A stretch of 64,000 nt of DNA from Gracilaria domingensis (GCA_022539475.1 VCMS01000084.1:147050-211049); one strand, 5' to 3'; shown: positions 33,906 to 45,330, counted from the stretch's first letter. The notes: a model not told the origin generated them from the letters alone. Numbers and translations: made by a program.

Positions 33906-35003
33906 TTGCCGCAGAGAATGCCTTCGGTCCTAGAGTCTAACATTGCGTTCTCCCATTCCGAACTCAAAGCTGATTTCAACGGTTTCTTCAAACACGCAAT
34001 GAAACTCTCTCAATCATTTGAAGACATTGATAACGGCCCCGCGCCGACAAACCGTTCTCGTAAAGGTAATGGACAGGACAACTCATCTCAAGGGCACAAA
34101 GCTAACCCCGCGGCGACTTCAACCGACGACAGCAAGAAACCACGCTCCCGAAGACCTCCACCACCATGCCCATATCCTCCATGTAAGGCAGAAGGAGAAC
34201 GGCACTCGGTCAATGATTGTGAAAGAGCTACTGAGGAAGAGAAGCGAGAAATGTTGGCGGTTCTGGCCGCCAAAAAAGCTGCTGACGGCCCCAGCAAATC
34301 AACTCGCAGCCAGAGAAACAAATCCAGCAAACGAGATTCGTCGTCAATCAGCAGAGGCACAGTTAATCGTATTCGCCCTCAAACGAAGGGCAGCACCCCG
34401 TCCTGTCTCATCACCGTGTCTGACGGAAGCACCGCGCCTGACGGCACTGGCCGATGTGATGACGGGAGCGATGACAGTATTGTGTCCCCCATTCTCGCGG
34501 AAAAAGCTGCCCTCAGAGAAATCGGGAAAATATCCGCAATCAAGAAGACTTTCTTGTCAGTCGCGCTGAAGTCCGGGTCCGAGCCCCTAAGTTTTTCTTT
34601 CTCAAGATCTTGGACAGCACCGCGAACCGTTCTTCATCTCCCCTCGGGTAGCTTGGCGTTGGTCAACATCACCTATTTGGTCGCGGACAACGACCTCGCC
34701 TGCGAAGAACTCTTGATTAGGCGCCCTGTACTACGCCATCTACGCGTCGACACTGAAACCTTACTGGACAACAACCGCTTCGCCCTCAATGGGGCGGACT
34801 GCTCCGATGTTGGGAATCCTACAGTAGATTCCGCAGGCGGATACGTCAGCCGCCTCATGATCGCACGGCTGCGGAACACATCCGAATGGAAAGAGGAACC
34901 CCGAAATCCCTCGGCCTCCCTCGAATCGCCCGCGTGCCAACTATCATGTCGCAAGGCAGGAACAAGACCCTTTCCCAGATCCTTCGATGCTCGACCCCAT
35001 TGA
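33906..35003 (+). pseudogene. gypsy C gag C-terminus and protease
   Basis: 365 open codons. An Arg/Lys/Ser-rich nucleocapsid with a variant zinc box (CPYPPCKAEGERHSVNDC, CX4CX6HX4C) is followed by a protease-like segment: CLITVSDGSTAPDGTG, DDGSDDSIVSP, then LVADNDLACEELLIRRPVL. The catalytic Asp triad is probably the DDS of DDGSDDS. The capsid part of gag is missing, so the element is 5'-truncated. The frame ends shortly after the next piece begins, in a different frame. Confidence 0.62.
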
Positions 35004-37060
35004 CCGCAATCAGCACGTTGACATCGAAAGCGCAGTGAACGAAATGGTAGCAAGCGCACGACGTACTGGGCTCAGCGAAGAACTTGTAACAAGACTGCGA
35101 GCAATTCTTGAAAAAAACATGGACGTATTTCGCGTGTCTCTCTCCGCCGGCCCATGCGCCAAAATTCGTCCCCTCAAGATCGAGTTAACGCCAGATACCA
35201 AACCCATTCGCGTCAGGCTTCGGAATTATTCCCAAGACCAGCGTAAGTTTCTCTGTGAACGATCTTGTTAGAACCGGAATGGCGTATCCCAACCCAACCT
35301 CCCCATGGGCCAGCGCCCCTCTGATTGTCCCCAAGCCTGGTCCAGCTCGTTTCAGATTCACCGTCGACCTCCGTCCTGTTAACAAGTTCACCGTTCGACA
35401 CCAGTTTCCGATGCCAAACATCGAGCACGAACTAACAAAACCCGCAGGCTCCAATTGCTTTGCATCGTTCGACCTTTCACATGGGTACTGGCAGTTCCCC
35501 CTCCATGAAGATTCCCAAGCACTCCAGTCCTTCATTGCACCGGATGGAATCTTCTCTCCTACCCGCGTACTACATGGAACCACCAATGCAACAACACATT
35601 TGCAGTCGGTCCTCGCTGAGATCTTCCCGAAGGAGCTCTGCCGAAAGCCTCTGTACTGGCTCGACGACATTCTCTTACATAGCAGAAGCCCAGAGGAACT
35701 CCTCCACGGAATCGAGATGCTGTTACAACTTTGTCAGCAGTACAATATCCGGCTGCACCCCGCGAAATGCATTCTGTTCGCGCCATCCATCCGATGGTGC
35801 GGACGAATAATCTCCGCATCCGGCATCAAGTACGATCCGCGACAGCTTGAGGGTCTTCTACGCATGGAACCACCCTCCAACGGGGCACATCTGCAGCAGT
35901 TTTTGTGCGCGATGCAGTGGGTAAGGATGAGCATCACCAGCTTTTCGAAACTCGTCTCCCCATTGCATGACTTCCTGGAAAAGGTCTACACCAAGGCCGG
36001 AAAGCGCACGAAGGCTGCAGTAGCGCGAGTGGACCTCACCCAACTTGGCTGGTCTGATCTAGAGACGACATCGTTTCGCGATTGCAAGGACGCCCTGGCC
36101 AACAGCGTCACTCTCGCTCATCGAGATGAAACCCAACGACTCTGCGTCTGCACGGATGCATCAGACAACATATGGTCCGGAATCATCACTCAAGTACCAT
36201 TTGAAGACCTCGGCAAGCCTCACGATCAGCAACGCCACACCCCTCTCGCGTTCTGCTCTGGTTTCTTTAACGCCACTCAGCTAGGCTGGTCGGTCATGGA
36301 GAAAGAAGCTTTTGCAATCCTGGCCACATTAGAAAGAATGCATTGGATGGTAGCTACGTCAGCTGGTTTCGATCTCTTTACAGACCACAACAATCTCATT
36401 TTCATATTTGATCCACTTTCAATCATCCCTGACCTGAGTCTGCCCTCGGTTCGGAAAGTCCTTCGGTGGGCCGTGCGCATAATCATTTACAACTACATAT
36501 GCTTTCACATCAAGGGAATCGAGAACCTGTGGGCAGACCTGCTCACAAGATGGGCCGCTCCCCCTACCGTACGTCGCCTGGTGAACATCCCGCCGCTGTT
36601 GTCAACCTCTTCCGAAGCGTTTTGCTGGCCGAAGCCGGCCGAAGTTCTTGACAGACAGTCCGAACACGAAAAAGCTCGCCCAGATGATGTAACTAAGCGC
36701 GACGGTCTATGGAGAATTTCCAATGGAGCTGTTTGGATCCCAGACTCTGAGGAGGATATGCAACTCCGTCTATGCGTCATCGCGCACACTGGACCGTCTG
36801 GGCATCGCGGCAGAATAGCGAAGCTGAAAACGCTCCGAAAGCAGTTCTTATGGAGCACCCAGCAAGAAGACATCAGAAGCTTTGTACGCGCATGCATACA
36901 CTGCATCTCTACCTCTGGAGGAGAGAAAGTTCCTCGCCCGTTCGCCCCGGCAGTCCACGGCACTGCGCCAAATGATCTCTTACAGTTCGACTTCCTTGCA
37001 TCGGTCCAAGTCGCAACGGCGAGCGGTACGTTCTCATGTTACGCGATGACCATTCTGACT
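34987..37060 (+). pseudogene. gypsy C RT and RNase H, with integrase zinc module
   Basis: A short first piece (34987-35271) carries the RT leader (PLKIELTPDTKPIRVRLRNY). The main frame from 35255 has TVDLRPVNKFT, FDLSHGYWQFPL and YWLDDILLHS with both catalytic Asp (residues 137-138 of that frame). RNase H follows (VCTDASDNIWSGI, EKEAFAILATLERM, FTDHNNLIFIF), then the integrase zinc module (HTGPSGHRGRIA, CIHC). The frame change between the two pieces lies at about 35260. The rest of the integrase continues in another frame from 37036. Confidence 0.85.
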
Positions 37061-38088
37061 ATAAGTGGTTGTTCGCGTTTGCAAGTACAGCAGCAGAGAA
37101 TTCCGCACAGGCACTCGTGGATTGGTGCGCGGCCTTTGCTGTTCCGAATGGCCTAATGTCCGACGGCCCAACGCATTTCCGAAACGAGACCATACGTCTT
37201 CTCTCGAAAGCACTGCGGGTACCTCATCACTTCACGCTACCTTACACACCCTGGAGTAATGGAGCAGTAGAGCGTTTGGGTAAAGAAGTTCTGCGCACCT
37301 TTCGGGTATTGACGTCGGAGCTACAAATGGATTGTAACGAATGGACTGACCTCCTCCCGACCGTCCAAAGCGCCCTAAACAATTCACCTTCTCCGCACAG
37401 AGCTAACATAGCCCCCGTAATCGCCTTTCTCGTCATGCAGCCATCACCACCCATCTCATTCTTCCTGCGCTCTTCCAATCGCAAAACTCTGACAATCTCA
37501 GCTGTCTGTCGCGAGCGCTGCATCAACATGCAGGAATTGAAAACGGCATGCGCCGCGCTACACCCTTTGGTACAGAAAACACTGCAGCGCAATAGAGAGA
37601 AGTCGCGGGCTAAGGCCTCAACGGGAAAGTTACATAACTTTGTCGAGGGCGACTTTGTTCTTGTAGCCAGGGAAGAAATTCATGCCGGCGATAAGCTAGC
37701 ATTGCGGTGGCGCGGGCCTCGTCGAATCCTGAACGCTCTATCCGATCATGTTTTTCAAGTCGAAGACCTACGCACTGAAATAATCGAGAATATACATGTC
37801 TGCCGTCTGAAGTACTACCGCGACAGCTCGTTAGGCACGGAGGCGATTATGTCACATGTCGTATCGTCAGAAACAGGCAGGCCTGTCTCACGCTTGATGA
37901 AGCTCACAGAAACCGAGGATGGCCTCATAGTACAAGTCAGGTGGAAAGGTCTCAGTCCAAACGAAGACACATTGGAACCTCTGCAGCGCATAGATCAGGA
38001 CGTCCCGCTCATGCTCACTCGACTTCTCAACCGGAAAAACACCCCATCGACTCTCGCAGCCAAAGCTCGTTTGCAACTCGGTCTTTGA
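37036..38088 (+). pseudogene. gypsy C integrase core and C-terminal chromodomain
   Basis: The frame gives MLRDDHSDYKWLFAF (first Asp), GLMSDGPTHFRNE (second Asp) and NGAVERLGKEVLR (Glu), then the C-terminal fold (VEGDFVLVARE, LALRWRGPRRI, HVCRLKYY) and a chromodomain at the end (LIVQVRWKGLSPNEDTLEPL). About one base is lost or gained near 37035 relative to the RT frame. Catalytic residues and chromodomain are complete. The architecture matches a chromovirus-like lineage. Confidence 0.85.
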
Positions 38089-38101
38089 AAGAGAAAAGTG
38101 T

Positions 38102-38135
38102 AGCCATTTCGGGCAGACTGCAGCCCAAAATGGCT
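38102..38135. repeat. 13-bp inverted repeat after gypsy C
   Basis: AGCCATTTCGGGC (38102-38114) pairs with GCCCAAAATGGCT (38123-38135) with one mismatch. It lies in the last codons after pol and could be a transcript-end hairpin. Confidence 0.65.
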
Positions 38136-38339
38136 GCTTGGCGACCCAGCGAATGCCACCCACGAATCGCAGCCTACGCAGACTCATCATGAGTAGCATT
38201 CGGGAGTAGTAGGACCGTTCAAAGTAGAGTAGTAGCATGCAGGCCTCCACCGCATTGCACGAGCGCAGCGGTACTTAAGCCGCGCTTCATAGCCCTCTCA
38301 GTAAACCGAGGGGAAGCGACCTCTGAAGTTGCAAGGTAT

Positions 38340-38895
38340 CTGGGGAAGATCTGGATGACGATTCACCAACAGGTTGGCAAGCTTTTCTCTCTCTTTGCCG
38401 CTGAATCTGCTCGTAGGTCTGTGCTCGTTGCGAATATGGTGCGTCTGTGTTCTGAAAAGTGGAATATAGTCTGTTCGCTTTGGAAACTAAGCTGGTTTTG
38501 GGGCTATTTGGGGCGCGCGAGGGGGAAGCAGAGGCTGGCACTCAAAAAATTAAGAAATTTTGGAATATTAAATTCCATCTCGCGCAGTTTAGTTCTTGGG
38601 TCCCCTAGTTTTTGTAGAGGTTCTACTTCGCCGCACCATCCCATTCACTCTTTTTCGCGACCCTCTCTCAAAACTGCACTCGTGCTTGTTTGCCTTTCCA
38701 TTTTCTCCCATGTTGCCATGCCAATCGCAACTCATCCCATCACTTCTTCCCAGTCCACACCACCCCCGCTATTTACCCATTTCTCGCCCATCACGCATTT
38801 GCATCCTCTCTCTCCGTCTCCGCAAACGTCATTTTGTAGAAGTCAGGTGGACAACTCTCCCCCTTCTCGTACACCCGCCTCGCCCCAAAACGGCT
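38340..38895. other. spacer without recognised gene
   Basis: A long plus-strand ORF beginning at 38596 is Pro/Ser/Leu/His-rich and is the antisense image of the coiled-coil gene beyond 38896; nothing independent is seen. Confidence 0.5.
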
Positions 38896-39825
38896 TCAAA
38901 TCCCTTCCATCCTTCTCTCCTCCTGTCCCCTCAGAATCCCCTTCGCAGTCCGCGCTACCTCCATCGCACTCCTAGACCCAGTCACCACCGGAGCTTCGAC
39001 TCCCTCCCGCGGCACCTCCTCTACCACCTTCTTCATCTCCTTACGCCTCTTCTTCAGACGGCTCTTCCCATCCCCAACCCCACCACCCTTTGTCTTCGGT
39101 GTCACAGGGGACCCCTTCTGCACCGCCACCTTTCCCACAATTCCCTTCTCCGTCTTTCCCTCCACACCTCCTTTCACCGTCTCCTCTTCCACCAATCTTT
39201 GCCTCTTGCCCAGCTCCTTCACCTCCTTTTCCAGCACGTCCAACCTCTCGTTCAGAACCCTATTCTCCTCCCGCAACTCTCCAACCTCCCTTCCCACACA
39301 CTCCACTATCCCATACACATGATTTCTCATCTCCACTCCCAATACCGACAACGAATTCCGCAGGCTCGAAATCGCCTCAACCGAAACACCACTACCACCT
39401 CCACTCAGCACCACACCGCCCATTTCCATTACAATCTCCACAATTCCATCGTCCAGTTGCCCCTTCATCACCAACCCCAACATCTCTACCCTCGCCTTCA
39501 TCTCTCCCACAAACCGCATCTCCCTGTCACCCTCTCCGCCCCCACTCTCTATCTGGTCTCCAACCTCTAACTGAGTCAGATGCACCGCACCCCTTCTCTC
39601 CATTGCGACCCCCTCCACCTCCAATTCTACACCCTTCTCCACCTCATCACCATCCCCTCTCCTTGCCTCACAGTTCTTTTCTTCATCGGCCACTTCCTTC
39701 TTCTGCGACATCCGACCAGCTGCCGTAATCACGTCCTCTTCCCGCTTTGGTGACGGCGTCGGCGGTACCTCCTTCCCCTCCAACAGCGCCAACAGCTCCT
39801 CATCCTTCACGTATCCGTTCGACAT
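38896..39825 (-). CDS. predicted coiled-coil protein (309 aa)
   Basis: The likely start is the ATG at 39825 (MSNGYVKDEELLALLEGKEV); the frame is open further upstream but that part is hydrophobic and unlike the rest. The protein is Glu/Lys/Val-rich. Residues of about 150-240 have heptad-like leucines (VGELREENRVLNERLDVLEK) typical of a coiled coil, followed by a basic Lys/Arg/Gly tail (KSRLKKRRKEMKKV). A TATA-like ttaaata on minus lies near 40010. There are no internal stops. I do not recognise a family; proteins of this form are common as accessory ORFs of large DNA transposons. Confidence 0.55.
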   Translation of the reverse strand: MSNGYVKDEELLALLEGKEVPPTPSPKREEDVITAAGRMSQKKEVADEEKNCEARRGDGDEVEKGVELEVEGVAMERRGAVHLTQLEVGDQIESGGGEGDREMRFVGEMKARVEMLGLVMKGQLDDGIVEIVMEMGGVVLSGGGSGVSVEAISSLRNSLSVLGVEMRNHVYGIVECVGREVGELREENRVLNERLDVLEKEVKELGKRQRLVEEETVKGGVEGKTEKGIVGKVAVQKGSPVTPKTKGGGVGDGKSRLKKRRKEMKKVVEEVPREGVEAPVVTGSRSAMEVARTAKGILRGQEERRMEGI

Positions 39826-40074
39826 CTTCAGAAGAAGGAGTAGTAGTTGGATCGAAGTTTCCGCTGCGATACAGTGCAATCGAGCTAAACTGTGCTGTAC
39901 ACCCCCACTGTCCAACCACACGGGCTATATCCAGCACCATGATTGTCCCTGTTTCCCTCATCCCATTTCCCGCCAAAACATCTACTGTACACCTTCGCAC
40001 CTTCCACTATTTAAGCGCCACCTCTCTGTCTCCTCTTTCGCGCTCACATAATCCCCACCCACCTCGCCTCGACC

Positions 40075-40440
40075 GGCGATATTTTTCTCTTCCACCATAA
40101 CCTCACTCGATGGTTATAGCAAAACAGGAAGATATCGCCAGTGGAGGCAAGCTAGGGACTAATGATTGTACTTAGAGTTGCTCACCCTCTGTCTCGACTG
40201 GGGGCATGTTCTTCTTCCGTCACATCCTGTGTGGGTTGTGACAAAAAAAGAATATGTCACCACTCGACACCGGATGGGTAACAATGATAGCACGTAGAGT
40301 AGTTCATCCTCCCTCTCAGCGTCCACTGGGGATATATTGATGTTCTCTCACATCCTTTCCCGGTTGTGATACAAGAGAAATACATCTCCAATGGAGACGG
40401 AGAATATAGTCATGATAACACGTAAAGGTAACAATGTAAT
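40075..40440. repeat. three-unit tandem array, 126-127 bp period, one hairpin per unit
   Basis: Hairpins start at 40075, 40201 and 40328. The first (40075-40139) has GGCGATAT/ATATCGCC ends and an inner ATAACC/GGTTAT. The second (40201-40262) has inner GTCACA/TGTGAC. The third (40328-40389) has inner TCACA/TGTGA. Linkers share tails of the type gata/gatt-cac/act-gtagag and cactgg. The units have diverged in sequence but have kept pairing. No ORF crosses them. Confidence 0.7.
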
Positions 40441-40465
40441 AAACAATAAATTTATGCTACTATCT

Positions 40466-40780
40466 CTAACCAACCTTTCGAAAACCAGCTATGACATGAG
40501 CTGGGTTACTCGAGCCAAAGATGGCAGATCCTGCAACTGAAATGTTTGCACCGGCCTTCACTACTCCTTTCACAGTACTCAGTCCAGTACCTCCATCCAC
40601 CTGTATCCCTATTCTTGGGTACAACTCCCTTGCATGTCGCACCTTATCAAGAACACCCCCCATAAACGCCTGGCCTCCAAACCCTGGCTCCACCGTCATC
40701 AACAATAACATGTCTACAACTCCTTCCTTCATAAGTGCTTCTACGACCTTTATAGACGTATTCGGGCGCAACCCAACTCC
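40466..40780 (-). pseudogene. ribulose-phosphate 3-epimerase, C-terminal half only
   Basis: The translation from 40780 (GVGLRPNTSI) runs through MTVEPGFGGQAFM, a signature of ribulose-5-phosphate 3-epimerase, and IQVDGGTGLSTV plus AGANISVAGSAIFG, the phosphate-binding end of the TIM barrel. This is about 105 of the usual 220 residues. A TAA precedes it in frame, and I find no N-terminal half within the next kilobase upstream on minus. It is either a truncated copy or a second exon whose first exon is not visible. A host pentose-phosphate gene fragment is embedded among mobile DNA. Confidence 0.75.
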
Positions 40781-41183
40781 ATCCTTTTAATTATGGCAAT
40801 CCGAGTGAAGCTATAAAACCCGCTCACGTCATGTATGAAGCCAAAATGGCTCCTTTCATCCTGTATTCAAGCTTCCCGTAACTCGTACTTTACAACTACT
40901 TTACAACTCAGGTTCGAAATCAGTTTCATTCATTGTACACTTTCTACTCTTCCACCTACTTTTCATAAAAAATCATCACACTTTGTGGCTTGTCGTCTCA
41001 TACAAGCCCTATCATTCATTCAGTACAATCACATATCATACATTTCGCTCAATTTCACAAAGTGAACCATATTCCCGTTCTGCGCTTCCCAACCGTTTGT
41101 ACTTAAGTATCACTCTTTACCCCAGCAGTTCTCCGCCCCATCTTCCATTTCTATCGTCACACAAAAACATTCAAACACTTGCA

Positions 41184-42084
41184 ATGAACTCCCAGTCCGA
41201 CATGCCTCCGACTCCGCCTCCGAGTCCCAGATACTCTGATGTCCCTCAGGCCTCATCTCCCGCCCGAAGAACTCGGGCCGTTATTGTTGGAAGGGGGCGT
41301 ATAGGTACCATGCTGGCGAACGAAGAATATACGGTCATTTCCTCACACGAATTCTGCATCATGGCTGCTACATCTCATCTTTCTGATGTACCGATACTAG
41401 TTTGTGGAAGAACGAACACCCTGGAGACCGTAAATCAGGCTTGCCCTTATTCGCTCAGAGAGAATCTCGTTTTCTTCCAGAATGGAGACATTATACCATT
41501 GCTTTCGAAGCTCGGTGTGGACAAATGTTCAAAAGTTGTCTTATACGTTGGTGTCCCCTCAAAAAACGCAGCTCCGCAGGATGGTGTCACTCCTCAAAGT
41601 CCGGATGGTCTCACTCGCAACAGGAAAGTGGGCCTCCAACGTTGCAGACAGGTTTAGGTCTATGGGTCTCACTTGCGGGGTTGTCGATGAAGACACATTT
41701 CTCGTAAGCTATTATGAAAAGCTCGTGTGGCTATCAGCGTTCAACATCGTCGGGGCCTCAAGAGGTTTCATTCCTATGGACGTAGTCGCTACGGAGTGCA
41801 GTACGGTTGTGCTCACAATAATGAAAGAGCTGTTGAAGATAGTTTCGCTTAAGACAGGTACTACTTTCCACCTGGAAGAGACCGTTGGGCGACTTCTTGC
41901 ATACGGGAAAACTCTCGTTGGCTTCCCTACTTCTTTCTCCGACTTTCAGTTTAGGAACGCGTACTTCTACGACTTTTCCCGCCAAGAAAGAAACATTGTA
42001 GGCCGTGACTCCGCTCCTTTTCATACAAACTACGTCAACGTTGTTAAGGAAAAGTTATCCCCCTCCCCATTCCCTCAGCTTTGA
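41184..42084 (+). pseudogene. ketopantoate-reductase-like gene with a frame change
   Basis: The likely start is MNSQSDMPPTPPP at 41184. A Rossmann motif (AVIVGRGRIGTMLA) opens the NAD(P)-binding domain; the ENLVFFQNGDIIPLL and VVLYVGVPS segments resemble the ApbA/PanE N-terminal domain. The frame shifts by one near 41610. The downstream frame continues with WASNVADRFRSMGL and YYEKLVWLSAFNIVGA, like the helical C-terminal domain. The usual catalytic Lys may be in YEKLVW. Call by motif order only; other Rossmann dehydrogenases are possible. Confidence 0.5.
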
Positions 42085-42170
42085 GGTTAGAACACATGAC
42101 TTTTCGCTGTTGTAAACCTTTTAGAGATAGTTAAACATAAAAGTTACTTTATCGAAATGACCTGTTCCCT

Positions 42171-42602
42171 AAGTTCACGTACAATGGACTGTCGAAGTGG
42201 AAAACAGAAGTTAACTCCGGTATCTCAAAAGTGTTGACATCCTTTTCGAACCTGGTTGCGTACCCTCAAGATGAAAACTGTGACATAGGGGACATTCGTT
42301 TCACGAAAATAAGTGGGGCGCTAGCCTTGGTTGAAAACGACCCCCAGTTCGACACATATTTAATCGTTGCTTTCGGGAATGCTTCCAATGATGGCCCTCT
42401 ATATGAAATGGCAACCCTGGCAGTTCATGTGAACGGAGACGACCATCAAGCAGCGGTAACATATCTTGTTGATGGGGTGGAGGACGTGCATGAGACCATC
42501 AGAAGGTTGGCAGAACTGTACGGGTACAGAAAATGCAAGTGTCAATGGTTTAGAAATGCTCTTGGAATTTGTTTCAAGTGCTACGATGCCTGTAATACTT
42601 AG
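42171..42602 (+). pseudogene. trehalose-phosphatase-like (HAD) C-terminal fragment, plus copy
   Basis: From KFTYNGLSKWKTEV at 42171 it aligns by eye with the minus-strand gene at 42655-43566: YPQDENC with YPGDKSC, NDGPLYEMATLAVHV with SDGPLHEVGVYGIHV, and GVEDVHETIRRLAELYGY with SVEDVHSTIMLVALLYGY. It is a C-terminal third only. The two copies face each other tail-to-tail with about 50 bases between. The HAD motif IV aspartates are degraded here (FDTYLIVAF). Confidence 0.55.
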
Positions 42603-42654
42603 CTATGATATGAGATCTCAGTAATAAAAGTGTCGTATATATCTCAATACCCTT

Positions 42655-43566
42655 TTATGATTCATGGTGGTTTTTATCGTGCTGCTTTTCCTCGTAGCCG
42701 TACAACAGAGCCACCAGCATAATTGTCGAATGTACATCCTCCACGCTTTCGAACAGATTGTGTACTTCACCCGGGATACAATCTACTTTGACGTGAATGC
42801 CGTACACGCCTACCTCATGCAAAGGCCCGTCGCTCAAAGCACTTCTGAACGTCACGACGTCATCCGTATCAATAAATCTCGGTTCATTATTCACAAGATT
42901 TTCTCCTCCGCTTCCTTTTGTGTATTGCTTGTCCACAATTTCGCAACTTTTATCGCCAGGATAGATAACAAACGCATCCATCTTCTGCAACAGGTCCCCA
43001 ATAGCAGAATCCACTTCTTCTCTCCACTATCACAGTTTGCTGTACACGAAATTGGGAAGGCCACTATCACTTCTGGTCTCCACGAACCCCTTCTCATCAT
43101 CATTCACAATACCATGCCTCCTATTCAAATCCCTTGCCAGGAACAGTAGTCCGTCAACAGTGTGGTCAAGGGTGTGATCATTGAATGCAGCCTTAATTTC
43201 CCTCTCGTCAGAGAAACGGAGGAAAGCTCCATGATTCGCCGACACACCAAACTTATAGTCTCCGAGCCCTTCCATTTTCCGCTCCACGTCGCCCACATCA
43301 CCCCCTGTGACAAGTCCGAAACCAACACGTTCGTCAACGAACTTCATACACTTCACAACTTCTTCTGGAATTGACTCGTCTTCTCTTCTCAACGTTCCAT
43401 CAACGGAACTTAATATACCGTAACCATTGGCATATATGAACTTAGACAAGGTATTGGGTGAAATTTCCGCCAAGTCTCTCTGTTCCTCTGCCATTTTTCC
43501 TGATACAGTCACCATACTGCCACAAGTACCGCATAGACAGGAACTGTATAGACTTCTCAGTTTCAT
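42655..43566 (-). pseudogene. trehalose-6-phosphate-phosphatase-like HAD gene with tandem stops
   Basis: The frame starts at 43566. Residues of about 45-60 read GILSSVDGTLRRED, a HAD motif I in which Ser replaces the nucleophilic Asp of DxDGT; LVTGGDVGDVERKM matches motif II. Two adjacent stops (TGA TAG, 43027-43032) fall where the plus copy encodes Ser-Lys; the same frame then continues with EEVDSAIGDLL and ends in the phosphatase C-terminus (TDDVVTF, VEDVHSTIMLVALL). Loss of the nucleophile and the double stop argue for a pseudogene. The family assignment rests on overall motif order. Confidence 0.55.
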
Positions 43567-43830
43567 ACTTCTCTTAAAAGCAACCTTAAGTGCAGTTTCA
43601 GAAATGTTAGGACGCTACATGTTCAATTGCGAATTGACTGGTGCCACCAATGATGTTAACGATACCGAGCATTTGGCATGTTGCAATTAGACGCAACTGG
43701 ACCAAAGACGTTTGACATTTGTTCAATTACCAGCCTGCCGCACCTTTTCTATGTTCATATGTATAGCCTTGTAATAGTATACTACTCTTAATACTCGCAA
43801 GACACTCATAATTTACTAATCATCTCATTC

Positions 43831-45330
43831 TCATCGACTTCGAGGGGCTCGCAGCCTCATTATTGGCAAATAGTCATCACTACTACTCTCGAGCACTTCG
43901 GTTCTACCGTCGTCCGCTTCCACACCAATCTCCACGACCACTTGGTCTTCGTCCATGTCAACCGCCCTACCCTCCTTATCGGACAACAGTTCATCCTCCC
44001 CCTCCTCCTCCTCCTCCTCGTCACCATTGACAAACGTGGGTCAGAAATCCCGCACCCGATGAACAGCATCAGGTAGTGCGTAGCCCTCTGGTACCATGTA
44101 CATGTGGTATCTAACCATCAAATCCATAGACTCGGCCCTATCCTCCTTGTCTTTCCCACTTGCTCCAGCATGTGTCACATCACCACAGCCCACGAATACA
44201 GAGTACGGTGGGATGATCATCTTCTTCGCTGGATACACCTCCGACATCACTCGAAACTGTTGGTTGTTCATCCCCACCAGTTGATGGCTTCCAGCGCTCA
44301 CCCAGAGAGGAAAGCCCTCTTTCCCAGAGGCCATTACAAAGTATCCGGGTTTACCAGTATTCATTGTTTCCTTCGTAACCAGACCACTGAAGTCGGTGTG
44401 CAGCGTCTGGCGCTTGCACTTTCTCGTCGTCCCCAGAAATCGACCACCAGTTTTCGGAGTGTACATCTTTACAGCTTCCTTTTCATTGTCCCATAGTCTC
44501 AAAGCCGCAGCAATTGTACCCATTCGAACATCAAGTAAAGCATGAGACCTTACAACCCACCTGAGCTCCTCATTATCCTCCGGCTTCTCCACCGTACCCC
44601 AACGTGTCGACATCACTCTCCCCTCAAATGGTCCATCGCTACCGTCCTTCCATCCTTCATCATCGTTGATTATTTGAACAAACGACTTCTGTTCCTCCCC
44701 TTTCCGTATATCCGGCATCGCTCCATATTCATTCTCGAAGAAGTCCACCAACTTCCCCGACACATCTCCGAACTCCCGAACTTCTTCCAACTCCTCCCAT
44801 TTAGGGACACCATTATCCGTCGCAAAGCCATCAAGCACGCATTATCCATTCTGCCTTAGCTCAGCTTGCATTCGGGCGAAGAACATTTGCCCAAATTCGT
44901 CATGCTCCTTCGCAGCAACCCACAGCACCTCTTCATCATCCATACCTGTCGGTCGAGTACGAGGATACTGCATACCAAATGTCTCCGCCCGTAGACGATG
45001 TTCAGCCCTTGCAGCGTGCCAGAAGACAAGATGGTGCACATCTCTGAGATTCGAGACACTTAGCAGCTCCGACCTATGTCCCTTCGGCAAGTGAATGACT
45101 CTGAGCCAGGGGTCCTTGTGCTCAATTACGTTCTTCCCTTGGCACTCCTGCGGTCTCAGCCTGGCATACCCGCACCATGATGGGTTCGGTGGGCCATCAT
45201 ATGGGTCTCCTCGAACAAGTCCGTGCTCCTCAGATTCCGGAAGAGCTGTAGGTAACTCGTCATCAAATGACCCCCCCCCCTGTCTCTTGCTGATCGTCTG
45301 GCGCAGCATCTTTCTCGACGGTGACAACCA
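43831..45330 (-). pseudogene. 2OG-Fe(II)-oxygenase-like domain with acidic tail, two in-frame stops
   Basis: A single frame runs from 45327 to 43831 with TAA at 44842-44844 and TGA at 44041-44043. The first 160 residues are hydrophilic (WCGYARLRPQEC, HHLVFWHAARAEHRL). The central 260 residues end in a double-stranded beta-helix signature: LHTDFSG with the His-x-Asp pair at 44392-44400, PLWVSAGSHQLVG, IPPYSVFVGCGDVTHAG with the distal His at 44170-44172, and a later Arg (DLMVRYHMY). After the TGA, 69 sense codons encode a run of Glu and an Asp/Glu/Ser-rich tail. Dropping one C from the C10 run at 45271-45280 fuses this to the ParB-like ORF. Substrate unknown. Confidence 0.58.

Larger units (their letters stand above)
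33906..38340 (+). mobile_element. Ty3/gypsy chromodomain element (gypsy C)
   Basis: Plus-strand gag-protease, RT-RNase H and integrase-chromodomain ORFs follow each other with frame changes at about 35000, 35260 and 37040. No 5' LTR is recognised: gypsy D sequence abuts it near 33800-33900. Sequence from about 38190 to 38340, with tacttaagcc near 38270, may be part of a 3' LTR, but no partner copy is present. The RT active site is intact, so it is less decayed than gypsy A. Confidence 0.8.

Noticed and set aside
38596-39570. Long plus-strand ORF (324 codons) rich in Pro, Ser, Leu and His
   Set aside because: It is the antisense image of the Glu/Lys-rich coiled-coil gene on minus; its composition is what complementary codons give.
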